Numbered from the stretch's first letter, positions 24,432 through 33,027 are shown. The stretch: 64,000 nucleotides of DNA from GCA-016699445 sp964555055 (GCA_964555055.1 CAZKQW010000005.1:124001-188000); one strand, 5' to 3'. The notes: generated from the sequence alone by a model not told the origin. Numbers and translations: made by a program.

Positions 24432-25937
24432 ATGCTAGAAAAAAATCTGCGGTCCCAAATTGACAAGCTCTGGAATCTTTTCTGGTCAGGAGGCATCGCC
24501 AACCCCCTCACGGCTATTGAACAAATCTCTTACCTCATCTTCATGAAGCGTCTGGACGAAGCAGACCTCAAACGCAAGGCCGACGCCGAGTGGCTCGATA
24601 AAAAATATCAATCCCTATTCCCCGATGAAAATTTACGCTGGTCTCATTGGCGCCACATGGAAGCCGAAAACATGCTGGCCCATGTGCGTGACAAGGTTTT
24701 TCCTTTTCTGAAAAATCTCAAAAGCAACGGAGGTTCCCAGGCCCTTTCGCAACACATGAAAGACGCGGTCTTTATCATTCCCAAACCGTCCCTCCTGGTC
24801 GAGGCCGTAGAAATTATCGATGGCCTCAAGATCATGGAGCAGAACCAAGATACTCAAGGAGACATCTACGAATATCTGCTCTCAGAGCTCCAGACATCTG
24901 GAAAGAACGGTCAGTTTCGTACTCCCCGCCACATTATTAAAATGATGTGCGCCTTGGTGCATCCCAAATTAGGACAAACGGTTTGCGATCCGGCCTGCGG
25001 TACTGGTGGTTTTCTGATCGGGGCCTACAATCACATCTTACGGTCCAATACGAGCAAAGAGCGCATTACCGTACAAGAAGACGGCACAGAGCATGGTTTA
25101 GTCGGAGATAAAATTACAGACTCAAAAGTTTGGGATTTCCTAAGAGAGAAAACCTTTTTCGGATTCGATTTCGATTCCACCATGCTCCGCATTGCCGCCA
25201 TGAACATGGTCCTGCACGGCATTGATCATCCAAATATGGAATACATGGATACTCTCTCCAAACGTTTCGAGGTGCAGGACAAATACGATGTCATTTTGGC
25301 TAATCCTCCTTTTAAAGGAAGTATCGATAAGGGAGATATTCACGAATCACTATCCCGGACAGTTCAAACTACAAAAACCGAACTTTTGTTTTTGATTTTG
25401 ATGAAACGCATGCTCGTCAATGGCGGGCGCTGTGCTGTGATTGTGCCGGATGGCGTTTTGTTTGGTTCCAGTAATGCCCACGTTACCGTCCGAAAAAAAC
25501 TGATTGAAGAAGCGCAGCTCGAAGGCGTGATCTCCATGCCCTCCGGCGTCTTCAAGCCCTACGCCGGCGTTTCAACGGCAGTCTTGGTTTTTACCAAGGG
25601 AGGCGAGACCGATAAAGTTTGGTTTTACGATATGGAATCCGATGGCTTTAGCCTCGATGATAAGCGCAATCCGATCAAAGAAAATGACCTCCCCGACATT
25701 GTTGAAAAATGGAACAAGCGCCACAGTCTGAAAGCGCCGGCCAAGGGAGAAAAATGGTTTTGGGTAGAAAAGAAACAGATCGCCGATAACAAATACGATC
25801 TTTCAATTAATCGGTACAAGACGATTGAATACGAAGAGGTCTCTTACGACCCTCCTAAAGTAATTTTAGCGAAGCTGAAATCAATGGAGAAAGAAATTCA
25901 GAAGGATTTGGAGGAATTAGAAGGGATGTTGGGGTGA
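24432..25937 (+). CDS. hsdM: Type I restriction-modification M subunit (N6-adenine methyltransferase)
   Basis: Methylates adenine within the target sequence and, with HsdS, decides between modification and cutting. The 501 residues include the N-terminal HsdM helical domain (IDKLWNLFWSGGIANPLTAI), SAM-binding motif VCDPACGTGGFLIGAY (about 183-198) and the catalytic NPPF (about 291-294). The C-terminal coiled-coil tail (LAKLKSMEKEIQKDLEELE) contacts HsdS. It starts 9 bases after fic and overlaps the GTG start of hsdS by 4 bases. Confidence 0.97.
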   Translation: MLEKNLRSQIDKLWNLFWSGGIANPLTAIEQISYLIFMKRLDEADLKRKADAEWLDKKYQSLFPDENLRWSHWRHMEAENMLAHVRDKVFPFLKNLKSNGGSQALSQHMKDAVFIIPKPSLLVEAVEIIDGLKIMEQNQDTQGDIYEYLLSELQTSGKNGQFRTPRHIIKMMCALVHPKLGQTVCDPACGTGGFLIGAYNHILRSNTSKERITVQEDGTEHGLVGDKITDSKVWDFLREKTFFGFDFDSTMLRIAAMNMVLHGIDHPNMEYMDTLSKRFEVQDKYDVILANPPFKGSIDKGDIHESLSRTVQTTKTELLFLILMKRMLVNGGRCAVIVPDGVLFGSSNAHVTVRKKLIEEAQLEGVISMPSGVFKPYAGVSTAVLVFTKGGETDKVWFYDMESDGFSLDDKRNPIKENDLPDIVEKWNKRHSLKAPAKGEKWFWVEKKQIADNKYDLSINRYKTIEYEEVSYDPPKVILAKLKSMEKEIQKDLEELEGMLG

Positions 25938-27097
25938 AAGGACAAAGCGAAAAACTGGGCAAGATAGCCAAATTTACTAATGGCCGAGCTTATAAGTCTA
26001 CAGACTGGAGCAGTGCCGGCATTCCTATAATCCGTATTCAGAACCTCAATGATCAAAATAAATTATTCAACTATTGGCCTGGATCACTCGAAGGACAAGT
26101 ACGAGTCAAGCATGGGGATGTATTGCTTGCATGGTCAGGAACGCCTGGAACCTCTTTTGGAGCACATATTTGGGAAGGCAAAGAGGGGGTTTTGAATCAG
26201 CATATTTTTTTGGTGAACCTAGATCAAAAGAAAATTGAAAAACGTTGGGCTGTTCAAGCAATCAATAACCAGTTGAATCGCTTAATCAGCCAAGCGCATG
26301 GGGGAGTCGGATTAAAACATGTAACCAAACCTCAAATTGAAGCCTTGGATATTCCCTTACCTTCGATACAAGAACAACGCCGATTAATTTCTATTCTCGA
26401 TAAAGCTGATGGTCTTCAACATAAGCGCGCAAAAACCATCAAATTTCTCGATGATTTTTTGCACTCGATATTTTTGGAGATATTTGGGGATCCGGTAAGG
26501 AATGAGAAGGGGTGGAAGATAAAATCTCTGGGTGAGTTAATTGAAATCGATAGAGGCATTTCTTACGGTATTGTCCAACGCGGTGAACATGTTGATGGTG
26601 GGATACCGATAGTTCGCATTTCAAATTTTACAGAAAATAAATTTGATAATTCGTCGTTGGTATACACGTCTCCAGAAATTTCGAATTCCTATAGAAGAAC
26701 GATTCTAAAAGGCGGCGAACTCATCATTAGCATTAGAGGAACGGTGGGCCGTGTGGCCGTCGTACCTGAAAATGCCAAGGGGTCAAATATCTCTCGCGAG
26801 GTTGCTGTTATCCCTCTCCTAAATGGAGTTAGTAGAACTCTGGTACAGCACACACTCCTTTCCAATGGGGTGCAAAAACTAATTCTAGGCAATGTTAAGG
26901 GTGTAGCTCAAAGCGGCATAAACCTTAGCGACCTTCGAAAAGTGCCCATTCCTATTGTGCCTGAAAAAATCATCTCTCAGTTCGAACAGATTGTTCATGT
27001 CATTACACGGATGGAACATCAGTTAAGAGACTCAGAAGCACAGGGTCAGTTATTTTTTAACTCCCTCACTCAATGTGCCTTTCGGGGGGAGTTGTAA
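25934..27097 (+). CDS. hsdS: Type I restriction-modification S subunit
   Basis: Gives sequence specificity to the complex. The 387 residues contain two target recognition domains (about 1-150 and 195-345), each followed by a conserved helical spacer (IPLPSIQEQRRLISILDKAD and VPIPIVPEKIISQFEQI). The C-terminus FFNSLTQCAFRGEL is the conserved S-subunit tail. Start is GTG 25934, inside the hsdM stop (GTGA). The stop TAA shares a base with the ATG of the next gene (TAATG at 27095), so the cargo is translationally coupled. That next gene ends with a near copy of the tail. Confidence 0.95.
   Translation: MKGQSEKLGKIAKFTNGRAYKSTDWSSAGIPIIRIQNLNDQNKLFNYWPGSLEGQVRVKHGDVLLAWSGTPGTSFGAHIWEGKEGVLNQHIFLVNLDQKKIEKRWAVQAINNQLNRLISQAHGGVGLKHVTKPQIEALDIPLPSIQEQRRLISILDKADGLQHKRAKTIKFLDDFLHSIFLEIFGDPVRNEKGWKIKSLGELIEIDRGISYGIVQRGEHVDGGIPIVRISNFTENKFDNSSLVYTSPEISNSYRRTILKGGELIISIRGTVGRVAVVPENAKGSNISREVAVIPLLNGVSRTLVQHTLLSNGVQKLILGNVKGVAQSGINLSDLRKVPIPIVPEKIISQFEQIVHVITRMEHQLRDSEAQGQLFFNSLTQCAFRGEL
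27055..27097 (+). repeat. HsdS-tail direct repeat, copy A
   Basis: The last 43 bases of hsdS (from TTTTAACTCCC to the TAA stop) recur as copy B at the end of the next gene. By eye 36 of 43 positions match, with the differences grouped in the middle (TGTGCC against CACTCT). Both copies end exactly at the stop codon and encode FNSLTQ..FRGEL. Confidence 0.85.
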
Positions 27098-27780
27098 TGT
27101 GCATCTTTAATTTTCCAATCAAAGAAGTTCTTCTAGATAAGACCATCTTAAACATGCTGAGCATACTCATGTCAGGTGCTGGCATTTTTTCAGTCCTGTC
27201 TCAATTTTACATTCCAAAAGAACCAGCAGAATTGCATATGACATTCTGGGGTTCAAACCCGTATGCAATCAAGCACAGTCATCAAATGGGTGTGAAAAAT
27301 CTTACGGACAACCTCTTTATTGGCATGGCAACTCTGGGGCTGCTGATTCAAATCCCATTGGCTATCTATGAAGATAATTTTCGTAAATCAGGCTTCAGCA
27401 AAAGCCAATACTGGTTGGTTTTTATTTTTATCGCATTGGTGATTGCTTTCCTGGTTATGTCCACGGCTGCATTTGCAAAACGACGTGCGAAGAAAAAATG
27501 GCTGCCCGAAATTGTTCAATCTCAATCAACCGCCCTTGAACAAGCAAAGGACATTTTAGCTCATGACGGATGGAGAACGGATCAATTGAATGTCAAAGAC
27601 ACAATTTCTGATCCTGAAAAATACCGATCAATAAATTTTGAAACCGCAGAAAAACACGTCGCACAGATTGAGAAGCTGCTGGAAATTAAAAGCCACGGAA
27701 ACGATTTGAAAGATAGAATAAAAAAAGTCGAATCCTATTTTAATTCCCTCACTCAACACTCTTTTCGGGGGGAATTGTAA
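27097..27780 (+). CDS. Membrane protein ending in an HsdS-like tail
   Basis: A 227-residue protein with three predicted membrane helices (near 16-38, 70-88 and 107-130), then a cytoplasmic part with a coiled-coil-like stretch (AEKHVAQIEKLLEIKSHGND). Its last residues, YFNSLTQHSFRGEL, match 11 of 14 positions of the HsdS C-terminus. I know no family for the rest. ATG 27097 overlaps the hsdS stop; the next gene starts directly after its stop. The tail could be left from recombination in the hsdS 3' end, or could let the protein contact HsdM. The frame also opens at 27073, inside hsdS, but that start is unlikely. Confidence 0.75.
   Translation: MCIFNFPIKEVLLDKTILNMLSILMSGAGIFSVLSQFYIPKEPAELHMTFWGSNPYAIKHSHQMGVKNLTDNLFIGMATLGLLIQIPLAIYEDNFRKSGFSKSQYWLVFIFIALVIAFLVMSTAAFAKRRAKKKWLPEIVQSQSTALEQAKDILAHDGWRTDQLNVKDTISDPEKYRSINFETAEKHVAQIEKLLEIKSHGNDLKDRIKKVESYFNSLTQHSFRGEL
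27738..27780 (+). repeat. HsdS-tail direct repeat, copy B
   Basis: Second copy of the 43-base repeat described at 27055-27097, ending at the TAA stop of the membrane protein gene. Copies A and B end 683 bases apart and thus bracket the membrane protein gene exactly, stop codon to stop codon. Confidence 0.85.
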
Positions 27781-28380
27781 ATGACTGAAATAAAAAATAA
27801 CGAAAATAAGAATGAACCAAAAACAATTTCTGTTTATCTAAACTGTACCGCCAATTTTCCACCGCAGGAAATCGAGAAGCATCTAAGAAGCCAACTTGAG
27901 CATGATTTAAGCAAGAAAATTAAGAGGTATCAGGAAATGAAGGGAAGCACGGTCATTTTTCCAGATAAACACTTCTCACATTGCATTTTAGAGATTCAAG
28001 ACGCCTATGTGTGTGGGCATTATTTTTCAGTCATTGGGGGCTGCCAAGCTTTAATAGAAGCCATGATGCGTGATTTAACAAAATCAATCGGGGGAAAATG
28101 GAAAGACAACTTTCTGGGCAAGGTAGATGAACTAGAAAACAGGATGAACAACATCCCTAAGACGCTTTTTGAGCAAGCAAAGAGCATCTATGGCAATAGA
28201 GACGATTTCGATCACTTAAATCCCTCCGTCCCACTTGAACACCAAAAATTAGAAGATATGGCTCGAGAAAAGATCAAGTTACTATTGGGATGTATGAATA
28301 TTTTGTACCCATTTAAAACTGAAAACGGGAGTCTAATCCCCCAATCAAAACTTTGGCACACAAACAGGCCAATACGATGA
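27781..28380 (+). CDS. Hypothetical cargo protein
   Basis: A 199-residue soluble protein, starting immediately after the previous stop (TAAATG). Unrecognised. It has an Asn/Lys/Glu-rich N-terminus (MTEIKNNENKNEPKT) and a helical middle (SVIGGCQALIEAMMRDLTKS) that vaguely recalls HEPN-like or abortive-infection helices, but no RxxxxH motif is visible, so no function is proposed. AT-rich like the rest of the locus. Its stop overlaps a 15-codon frame (ATGA). Confidence 0.65.
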   Translation: MTEIKNNENKNEPKTISVYLNCTANFPPQEIEKHLRSQLEHDLSKKIKRYQEMKGSTVIFPDKHFSHCILEIQDAYVCGHYFSVIGGCQALIEAMMRDLTKSIGGKWKDNFLGKVDELENRMNNIPKTLFEQAKSIYGNRDDFDHLNPSVPLEHQKLEDMAREKIKLLLGCMNILYPFKTENGSLIPQSKLWHTNRPIR

Positions 28381-28424
28381 ATAATAAATTCCTCGGCCAA
28401 CGTGTTCTCCGGGGAGATGTGTAA
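28377..28424 (+). other. 15-codon frame, possible third HsdS-tail remnant
   Basis: ATG 28377 overlaps the previous stop and encodes MNNKFLGQRVLRGDV before TAA. The pattern LxQxx[FL]RG[ED][LV] is that of the HsdS tail (LTQCAFRGEL). The DNA similarity to copies A and B is weak, so this may be an older copy or chance. Confidence 0.3.
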
Positions 28425-28442
28425 GATAGTAAGGCAATTTAT

Positions 28443-30848
28443 ATGGAACCTTGTCAAATTACTCAAACACACCGACCGCCACGTCTCGGCTTTGTCATCC
28501 CCTATGATAAAGACAAAATTATTGAATTTATAAAGTACACCTCGGCCTCTGCCGGGGGCATTTATAATTTCATCTTCCCCTATAAAGATGATGCTGATTT
28601 TAAAAAGTGGGAAAAATACCGTAGGCCGGGGCTGCAGGATTATATTTTTCATGATGAGGGAATCCCAGAAGCGCCTAAGATTCAATGGAGAGAATGGCCG
28701 GACTTCGATAAAAGATTTGTACTCAAATACGATGACTATCCTGAATCTTACTTATCTTTCATTGACGTGGCACCATTTCACCAAGAGTGGCAATTTCTGC
28801 CGGGACGACAATCGGAAAAGTCAGAATTAGTCTGTCTAAAGAGTATTGAATCCAGCACATTGTTCCCACTTTTCTTATTCGGTGACCTTCCAAATAATTT
28901 GTCATTTCAGTTTAAGGAGAGCTGGAAACAGCTCGGTGCAAGCGAATATGATTTTAACTGGGCGGATTACCTTAATCCTTTTGGTAAGCCTAAGAGGATA
29001 GGGCCCTTACAGTTTACCCGAATGTTTCTGCATGTCAGAGGGAATTTGGATCCAGAAGGCATTTTTTATATAGCTGACCCCAAAAATCTGGACGACCTCT
29101 TAGAATTTTGGAACCTAAGAGCACTTGGGCACCGAATCATTTTCTTGCCTGAAAACTTTATTGACGAGCCCTTCATCGACTATAAAAAATGGGATGAAAC
29201 TCTTACCCCTCGGTATAAGTACACGAAGCCAGAAATGATAGATTGGTATCGACCCAACGTTATTTTCGGGTCGGCATTTCATGGAAATGAACAAAAACAG
29301 AAAGGGACAATCGAGAAATTAAAAAAACAACTTACATCGATACATCTTACTGAGCCAGTTTTTCACTATAATCCACATGATCTATATCCAAGAGCTAAGT
29401 TTGTTTATTTTAGAGAAGATAGATATCCAGCATACGACGCCTCAGCTGAGATTCGAACTGTTACAAAATCACCATTCTCAAATAGCGATATACCTCATAA
29501 TCAAAAATGGCTTGTGAATTATTCTACAAATTTTCTGAATAGAGAATCCCATCCCAGTCACCTGCCTGAACTGAGTATAGAATCAGAAAAAAATCTTTTC
29601 CAAAAAACTTATTACCGAGCTGAACATATTCACATATCAAGAGGCGGATTATCGGTTGTCGGACAATTCGACAATTTTGAGGTTCATGTGCCTAAGGTTA
29701 CGGTGTTGCAGATTGTCTCGGCAGTTGCTGAAACAAAAAAATATGAAGTCGATTTAAGCAAGCCCGGTCAGAACGTCACCTTGATTCTAAAAGGATTGGG
29801 CAACTTAGCTTACGACGCCAGAATTTTAAAGATTAAAGGGGTAAGAGACGTAATACGGGCGGCTAATAGGGACAGTTTAGTGGAATCTGATCTCGATGAA
29901 ATCCTAAAAGACGATCCTCCCGATTCCACGCGAATGATTAATGAAGGAAAACTAAGCCGAGAATCGTTACGTGGATATTTGAAAAAAATTCTGTCTCGTT
30001 ATCACGAGAAAATTATCAATGAAGAGTTTACCGGAATCAAGCGTGATAAGGCGCTAGACCTCATTAAAAATGGCATGGAGGATACAAAAGAAATATGCAT
30101 TGCGCCTTATAAAAAGGCGGATAGCCAAAAATTTATTCTTGAAAAAATGTTAGAACAAAATCTCTTAGAGTTAGGTTTTAATTTTGAATGCGGCAAAAAG
30201 CATACTTGTTGGTATCCCATAAACAAACTCTCTGAGTCGATCGAATGTAGAATATGTGGAGATTCTAAAAAGGTTATTGATCCTCAAAACGCCATTCAAT
30301 GGTCTTATCAGACCAAAGGAATGTTTCGTCTGAAAAATGATGCTGAAGGTTCTCTGTCTGTAATTGTCGCTTTGTGGCAATTAATGCACTCTCTACACAA
30401 CGCCTCATTTACTCCAAATATTGATGTGAAGAGGAAGCAATCGGGGAATGACTCTTTTGAAATCGATTATGCAATTCTCCTTGAGAATTGGGATCAGCAC
30501 GAGCCCAATTTAATTATTGGCGAAGCAAAATCTCTCAACAGCCTGGATCAAGATGATATGGGATCTATGAGCAAAGCGTTGGAAGTATTTAGCGAACTGC
30601 GTCCAGCTGCATGTTTTTCAACTCTAAAGGATCAGTTCTCTGACGAGGAAAAGGAGTTAATCAAAGCTTTTAGAAAAGAACATCCCTACATAGAGATTTT
30701 TACTTTTGTTAGGAAACAATTGGAGGTTTACGATTTACACGAATGCGGCATTAGAGAATACGGATTAAAAAGAATAGCCCCTGAGCTGTATCAAGCGAAT
30801 ATAGGAGATAAGTATTGGTTGGATCCCCGCGAAATTCGCAGTCAATAA
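28443..30848 (+). CDS. Large cargo protein with predicted PD-(D/E)xK nuclease end
   Basis: An 801-residue protein I cannot assign to a family. Residues about 583-606 form a zinc-ribbon-like Cys/His cluster (CGKKHTCWYP, then CRICG). Directly after it, SFEIDYAILL (Asp about 675) and LIIGEAKS (Glu about 694, Lys about 696) give the D-(E)xK pattern of restriction-like nucleases. The N-terminal 450 residues lack recognisable motifs. Position behind hsdS in an AT-rich island and a nuclease-like C-terminus suggest a defence effector (inference). ATG 28443 is the first usable start, 18 bases after the short frame before it. Confidence 0.7.
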   Translation: MEPCQITQTHRPPRLGFVIPYDKDKIIEFIKYTSASAGGIYNFIFPYKDDADFKKWEKYRRPGLQDYIFHDEGIPEAPKIQWREWPDFDKRFVLKYDDYPESYLSFIDVAPFHQEWQFLPGRQSEKSELVCLKSIESSTLFPLFLFGDLPNNLSFQFKESWKQLGASEYDFNWADYLNPFGKPKRIGPLQFTRMFLHVRGNLDPEGIFYIADPKNLDDLLEFWNLRALGHRIIFLPENFIDEPFIDYKKWDETLTPRYKYTKPEMIDWYRPNVIFGSAFHGNEQKQKGTIEKLKKQLTSIHLTEPVFHYNPHDLYPRAKFVYFREDRYPAYDASAEIRTVTKSPFSNSDIPHNQKWLVNYSTNFLNRESHPSHLPELSIESEKNLFQKTYYRAEHIHISRGGLSVVGQFDNFEVHVPKVTVLQIVSAVAETKKYEVDLSKPGQNVTLILKGLGNLAYDARILKIKGVRDVIRAANRDSLVESDLDEILKDDPPDSTRMINEGKLSRESLRGYLKKILSRYHEKIINEEFTGIKRDKALDLIKNGMEDTKEICIAPYKKADSQKFILEKMLEQNLLELGFNFECGKKHTCWYPINKLSESIECRICGDSKKVIDPQNAIQWSYQTKGMFRLKNDAEGSLSVIVALWQLMHSLHNASFTPNIDVKRKQSGNDSFEIDYAILLENWDQHEPNLIIGEAKSLNSLDQDDMGSMSKALEVFSELRPAACFSTLKDQFSDEEKELIKAFRKEHPYIEIFTFVRKQLEVYDLHECGIREYGLKRIAPELYQANIGDKYWLDPREIRSQ

Positions 30849-30858
30849 GCAGAACACA

Positions 30859-31371
30859 ATGCACCTCCACTGCACCCAAAAATTGCTTACATCATTTGGT
30901 TTTCTAAAAGACCACCTTGACCCAACCCCTCCTTCAAATCGACTTTTTGGATGGCACGCCCACATTATTTCCATCGCACGGGCTAAAACCAGTATTGCCA
31001 TAAACGATCAAACTTTCTTTACCGTCATTATGCCGGGGATCAAAAAGGAGAGGCTGAAAAACTTCTCGGATGAGCTTCATCTTGCATTAACCTCTGTTCT
31101 CAAAAGCGAAGGACTTGGAGACCCTTATCTGGACGTTTTATTTGGTGAACGTATTTCTTACGCGAAAGCCTATGACCGGCAAGTGCTTGGCATTATCAAC
31201 CAGGTGGTAAAGGACATAGATTATCGTGTTGAACATAAGGGTGGTTGGGAAAATATAAACGTCATCGAGCTCACCAAAAGCATCAACCGTACCCCTTGGC
31301 TTGCCAGCACCCCCAATCCAATATTCCCCATTAAACGAATGGCCGATGATTTGAAGGCATTCTTACACTGA
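30859..31371 (+). CDS. DUF6933-like protein
   Basis: A 170-residue protein beginning MHLHCTQKLLTSFGF, followed by LFGWHAHIISIARAKTSIAINDQTFFTVIMPGIKK. This pattern (HxHCTxKLL, W.A....I.R.K..I..N..T....) fits DUF6933, a small family of unknown function often found near mobile or defence genes. It starts 11 bases after the 801-residue gene and is the last of the AT-rich cargo. The family name is from memory of its N-terminal pattern. Confidence 0.65.
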   Translation: MHLHCTQKLLTSFGFLKDHLDPTPPSNRLFGWHAHIISIARAKTSIAINDQTFFTVIMPGIKKERLKNFSDELHLALTSVLKSEGLGDPYLDVLFGERISYAKAYDRQVLGIINQVVKDIDYRVEHKGGWENINVIELTKSINRTPWLASTPNPIFPIKRMADDLKAFLH

Positions 31372-31523
31372 ATCTCCAAATCGATTGCAATACCTCTGCT
31401 CGATCCTCAAGATAATTCACGGGTCCTTCCTCGCGCTCTTATCTGCGGGTGGGCAAGCGCGCAGGATTTCCCTAGCGACAGAGAATAATTTGTCTCGTCA
31501 CTCGTCAGTTGATTGGAGGAATC

Positions 31524-31982
31524 ATGGCTAGGCTCATGGGATTTCGGGAATATGCAAGGCACCGGGGAGTTACGCTCCGGGCCGTCCAGGAGGCGATTCG
31601 TTCGGGACGGATTCGAACTGTGAGGGACGGCAAGGGCCGGAGAAGAATTGATTGCCCGAAAGCTGACCAAGCCTGGCGGGAAAACACGAATCTGAACATG
31701 GCCCGTGGCGGAGAGAAGCCCTCACGGGATAGGGTCATCAAAGAAATCTACGAAGCAAAGCTTGCCAAACTGGCATACGAAGAAAAGAGCCGGAACCTGG
31801 TCGATGCCGAGAAGGTCAAAGAGGACGCCGCAAGAGTTGCCAAGCAGGTCCGGGAACATGTCTTGAAGATTCCCGACCAGATCAGTGCCGAGCTGGTTGG
31901 AATCACCGACCAGGCGGTCATGCACAATACCCTTACCCAGATGCTTGTCAGCTCCCTCCACGAGTTCTGTCGTTCCGTTTAA
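31524..31982 (+). CDS. Phage terminase small subunit-like protein
   Basis: A 152-residue protein. The N-terminus has a helix-turn-helix as in lambda Nu1-type small terminases (MGFREYARHRGVTLRAVQEA, then GKGRRRIDCPKADQAW), and the rest is a long helical region (YEAKLAKLAYEEKSRNLVDA, VAKQVREHVLKIPDQISAEL). In phages it recognises DNA for packaging. No large terminase is nearby, so this is a remnant or a co-opted DNA-binding protein. ATG 31524 has GGAGGA before it; TTG 31509 is less likely. The GC content here returns to the chromosomal level, unlike the cargo upstream. Confidence 0.75.
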   Translation: MARLMGFREYARHRGVTLRAVQEAIRSGRIRTVRDGKGRRRIDCPKADQAWRENTNLNMARGGEKPSRDRVIKEIYEAKLAKLAYEEKSRNLVDAEKVKEDAARVAKQVREHVLKIPDQISAELVGITDQAVMHNTLTQMLVSSLHEFCRSV

Positions 31983-32082
31983 TCAGCGGCTTCACTTTTT
32001 TTCAAATTTTCAAAAAAATCGATTGGAATGGAAATTGACTGTCCTCACGATTGGCTCATCAAGAATCGTGGAGGGCGGGGAG

Positions 32083-32295
32083 ATGAATCATTCCAATCAG
32101 GTCGACAACAAATCACGCGAAATTTTCGAGACGGTTAATTTCTACCGAGGCCTCATCCTCGACCTCATCGAACAAGAACTCTCCGAAAGTAAAAACTGGT
32201 CGTACGTCCGGTCACGTCTTCTGAAAGCCTTGGGAGACAAGGGCCTGGAGGGACGGCTGCGCTCAATTTTGGAGGGCTGTTCTCAGAATAGCTGA
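32083..32295 (+). CDS. Small hypothetical protein of the element
   Basis: A 70-residue helical, acidic protein (FETVNFYRGLILDLIEQELS) with no known motif. ATG 32083 follows a G-rich RBS (GGCGGGGAG). It lies between the terminase-like gene and the orphan at 32309 and is probably transcribed with them toward the recombinase. Confidence 0.5.
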   Translation: MNHSNQVDNKSREIFETVNFYRGLILDLIEQELSESKNWSYVRSRLLKALGDKGLEGRLRSILEGCSQNS

Positions 32296-32308
32296 AGGGA
32301 GGAAGGGA

Positions 32309-32812
32309 ATGGATGGAATTACAGAAAGCGGAATCGCCGCGGCGCCGCGGATTTTAATCCCCGAGGCGGAATACGAGGCCCAAGCCACGGGCTTCAAGAT
32401 CGTTCCGTTTCATCAACACAAGAAAATCTACCTTTGCCTTCGGATTGTTGCCGGAGAGCACTTTGAAAAAGAAGTTTGGTGCGTCCTTCAGCATTACGAC
32501 AAGTTCAGCCCACGCTCTTATTTCTATCAGGCCTGGGTCATTGCCCAACAGAGGCTTCCACGAAGAGGCGAGAGGCTTCATCCCCAACAACTTTGTGGCC
32601 ACATCTTCCGGATCCGGACGAGAACGGTCACGACCAATGAACGAGGTGACTCTATTCCGGAGCTCTTGCGTTACTCCGTCGCTGAAATCATTTCCCTGAT
32701 TCAACAGACTCACAACTCATTACCTGGAACCGGTAACCCATTACCGCAGACCAATTACCGACTACCGACTTCACCCTCCCTAAGAAATGGAAAGAAAAGA
32801 GGTTTTGGATGA
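32309..32812 (+). CDS. Hypothetical protein of the element
   Basis: A 167-residue protein with a folded core (ILIPEAEYEAQATGFKIVPF, KKIYLCLRIV, WCVLQHYDKF) resembling small proteins coded next to phage or integrative-element recombinases. The last 40 residues are low complexity (LPGTGNPLPQTNYRLPTSPS) and derive from ATTACC-type repeats at 32722-32765. An RBS AGGGAGG precedes ATG 32309. The stop overlaps the start of the next gene (ATGA). Confidence 0.6.
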   Translation: MDGITESGIAAAPRILIPEAEYEAQATGFKIVPFHQHKKIYLCLRIVAGEHFEKEVWCVLQHYDKFSPRSYFYQAWVIAQQRLPRRGERLHPQQLCGHIFRIRTRTVTTNERGDSIPELLRYSVAEIISLIQQTHNSLPGTGNPLPQTNYRLPTSPSLRNGKKRGFG

Positions 32813-33027
32813 ACGGGCGAGGTCCATCGCACATGCCGACCGACTCCCCGCCTCGGGGTCAAAGCTCCGGGGCGGGGATAAGCCCTCTCAGCAAGGGGTC
32901 ACTTGCAACTTCCAATGAACAGGAAACAGAGCTAGTGTCCCTGCCGTTGGGGAAAGAAGAAGTGAAAACCTTGGCTGCCTTTTTTGCGATTTTGAACCGG
33001 ATTAATGAAAGGGAGAAAGTGTGCTGA
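32809..33027 (+). CDS. Small hypothetical protein before the recombinase
   Basis: A 72-residue protein coupled by ATGA to the previous gene. The first half is Pro/Ser/Gly-rich, the second half helical (LPLGKEEVKTLAAFFAILNR). It overlaps the GTG start of the recombinase by 7 bases. Small coupled proteins in this place can be recombination directionality factors, but nothing in the sequence shows that. Confidence 0.5.
   Translation: MNGRGPSHMPTDSPPRGQSSGAGISPLSKGSLATSNEQETELVSLPLGKEEVKTLAAFFAILNRINEREKVC

Noticed and set aside
27781..28380. HEPN-type RNase in the 199-residue cargo protein
   Set aside because: Helical content suggested it, but the RxxxxH motif is not present, so no function was assigned.
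30765..31001. Minus-strand frame over the start of the DUF6933-like gene
   Set aside because: No RBS and no family match; the plus-strand gene with a family-like N-terminus explains the region.
20078..32030. ATCGATT repeats near 20080-20100, 31378 and 32019 as attachment sites
   Set aside because: The match is only seven or eight bases and the flanks differ, so chance is likely. No repeat of the tRNA-Asn end was seen at the left side of the island.
32722..32765. ATTACC-type short repeats as a regulatory array
   Set aside because: They are irregular in spacing and lie inside a reading frame, where they encode a low-complexity Pro/Asn tail.
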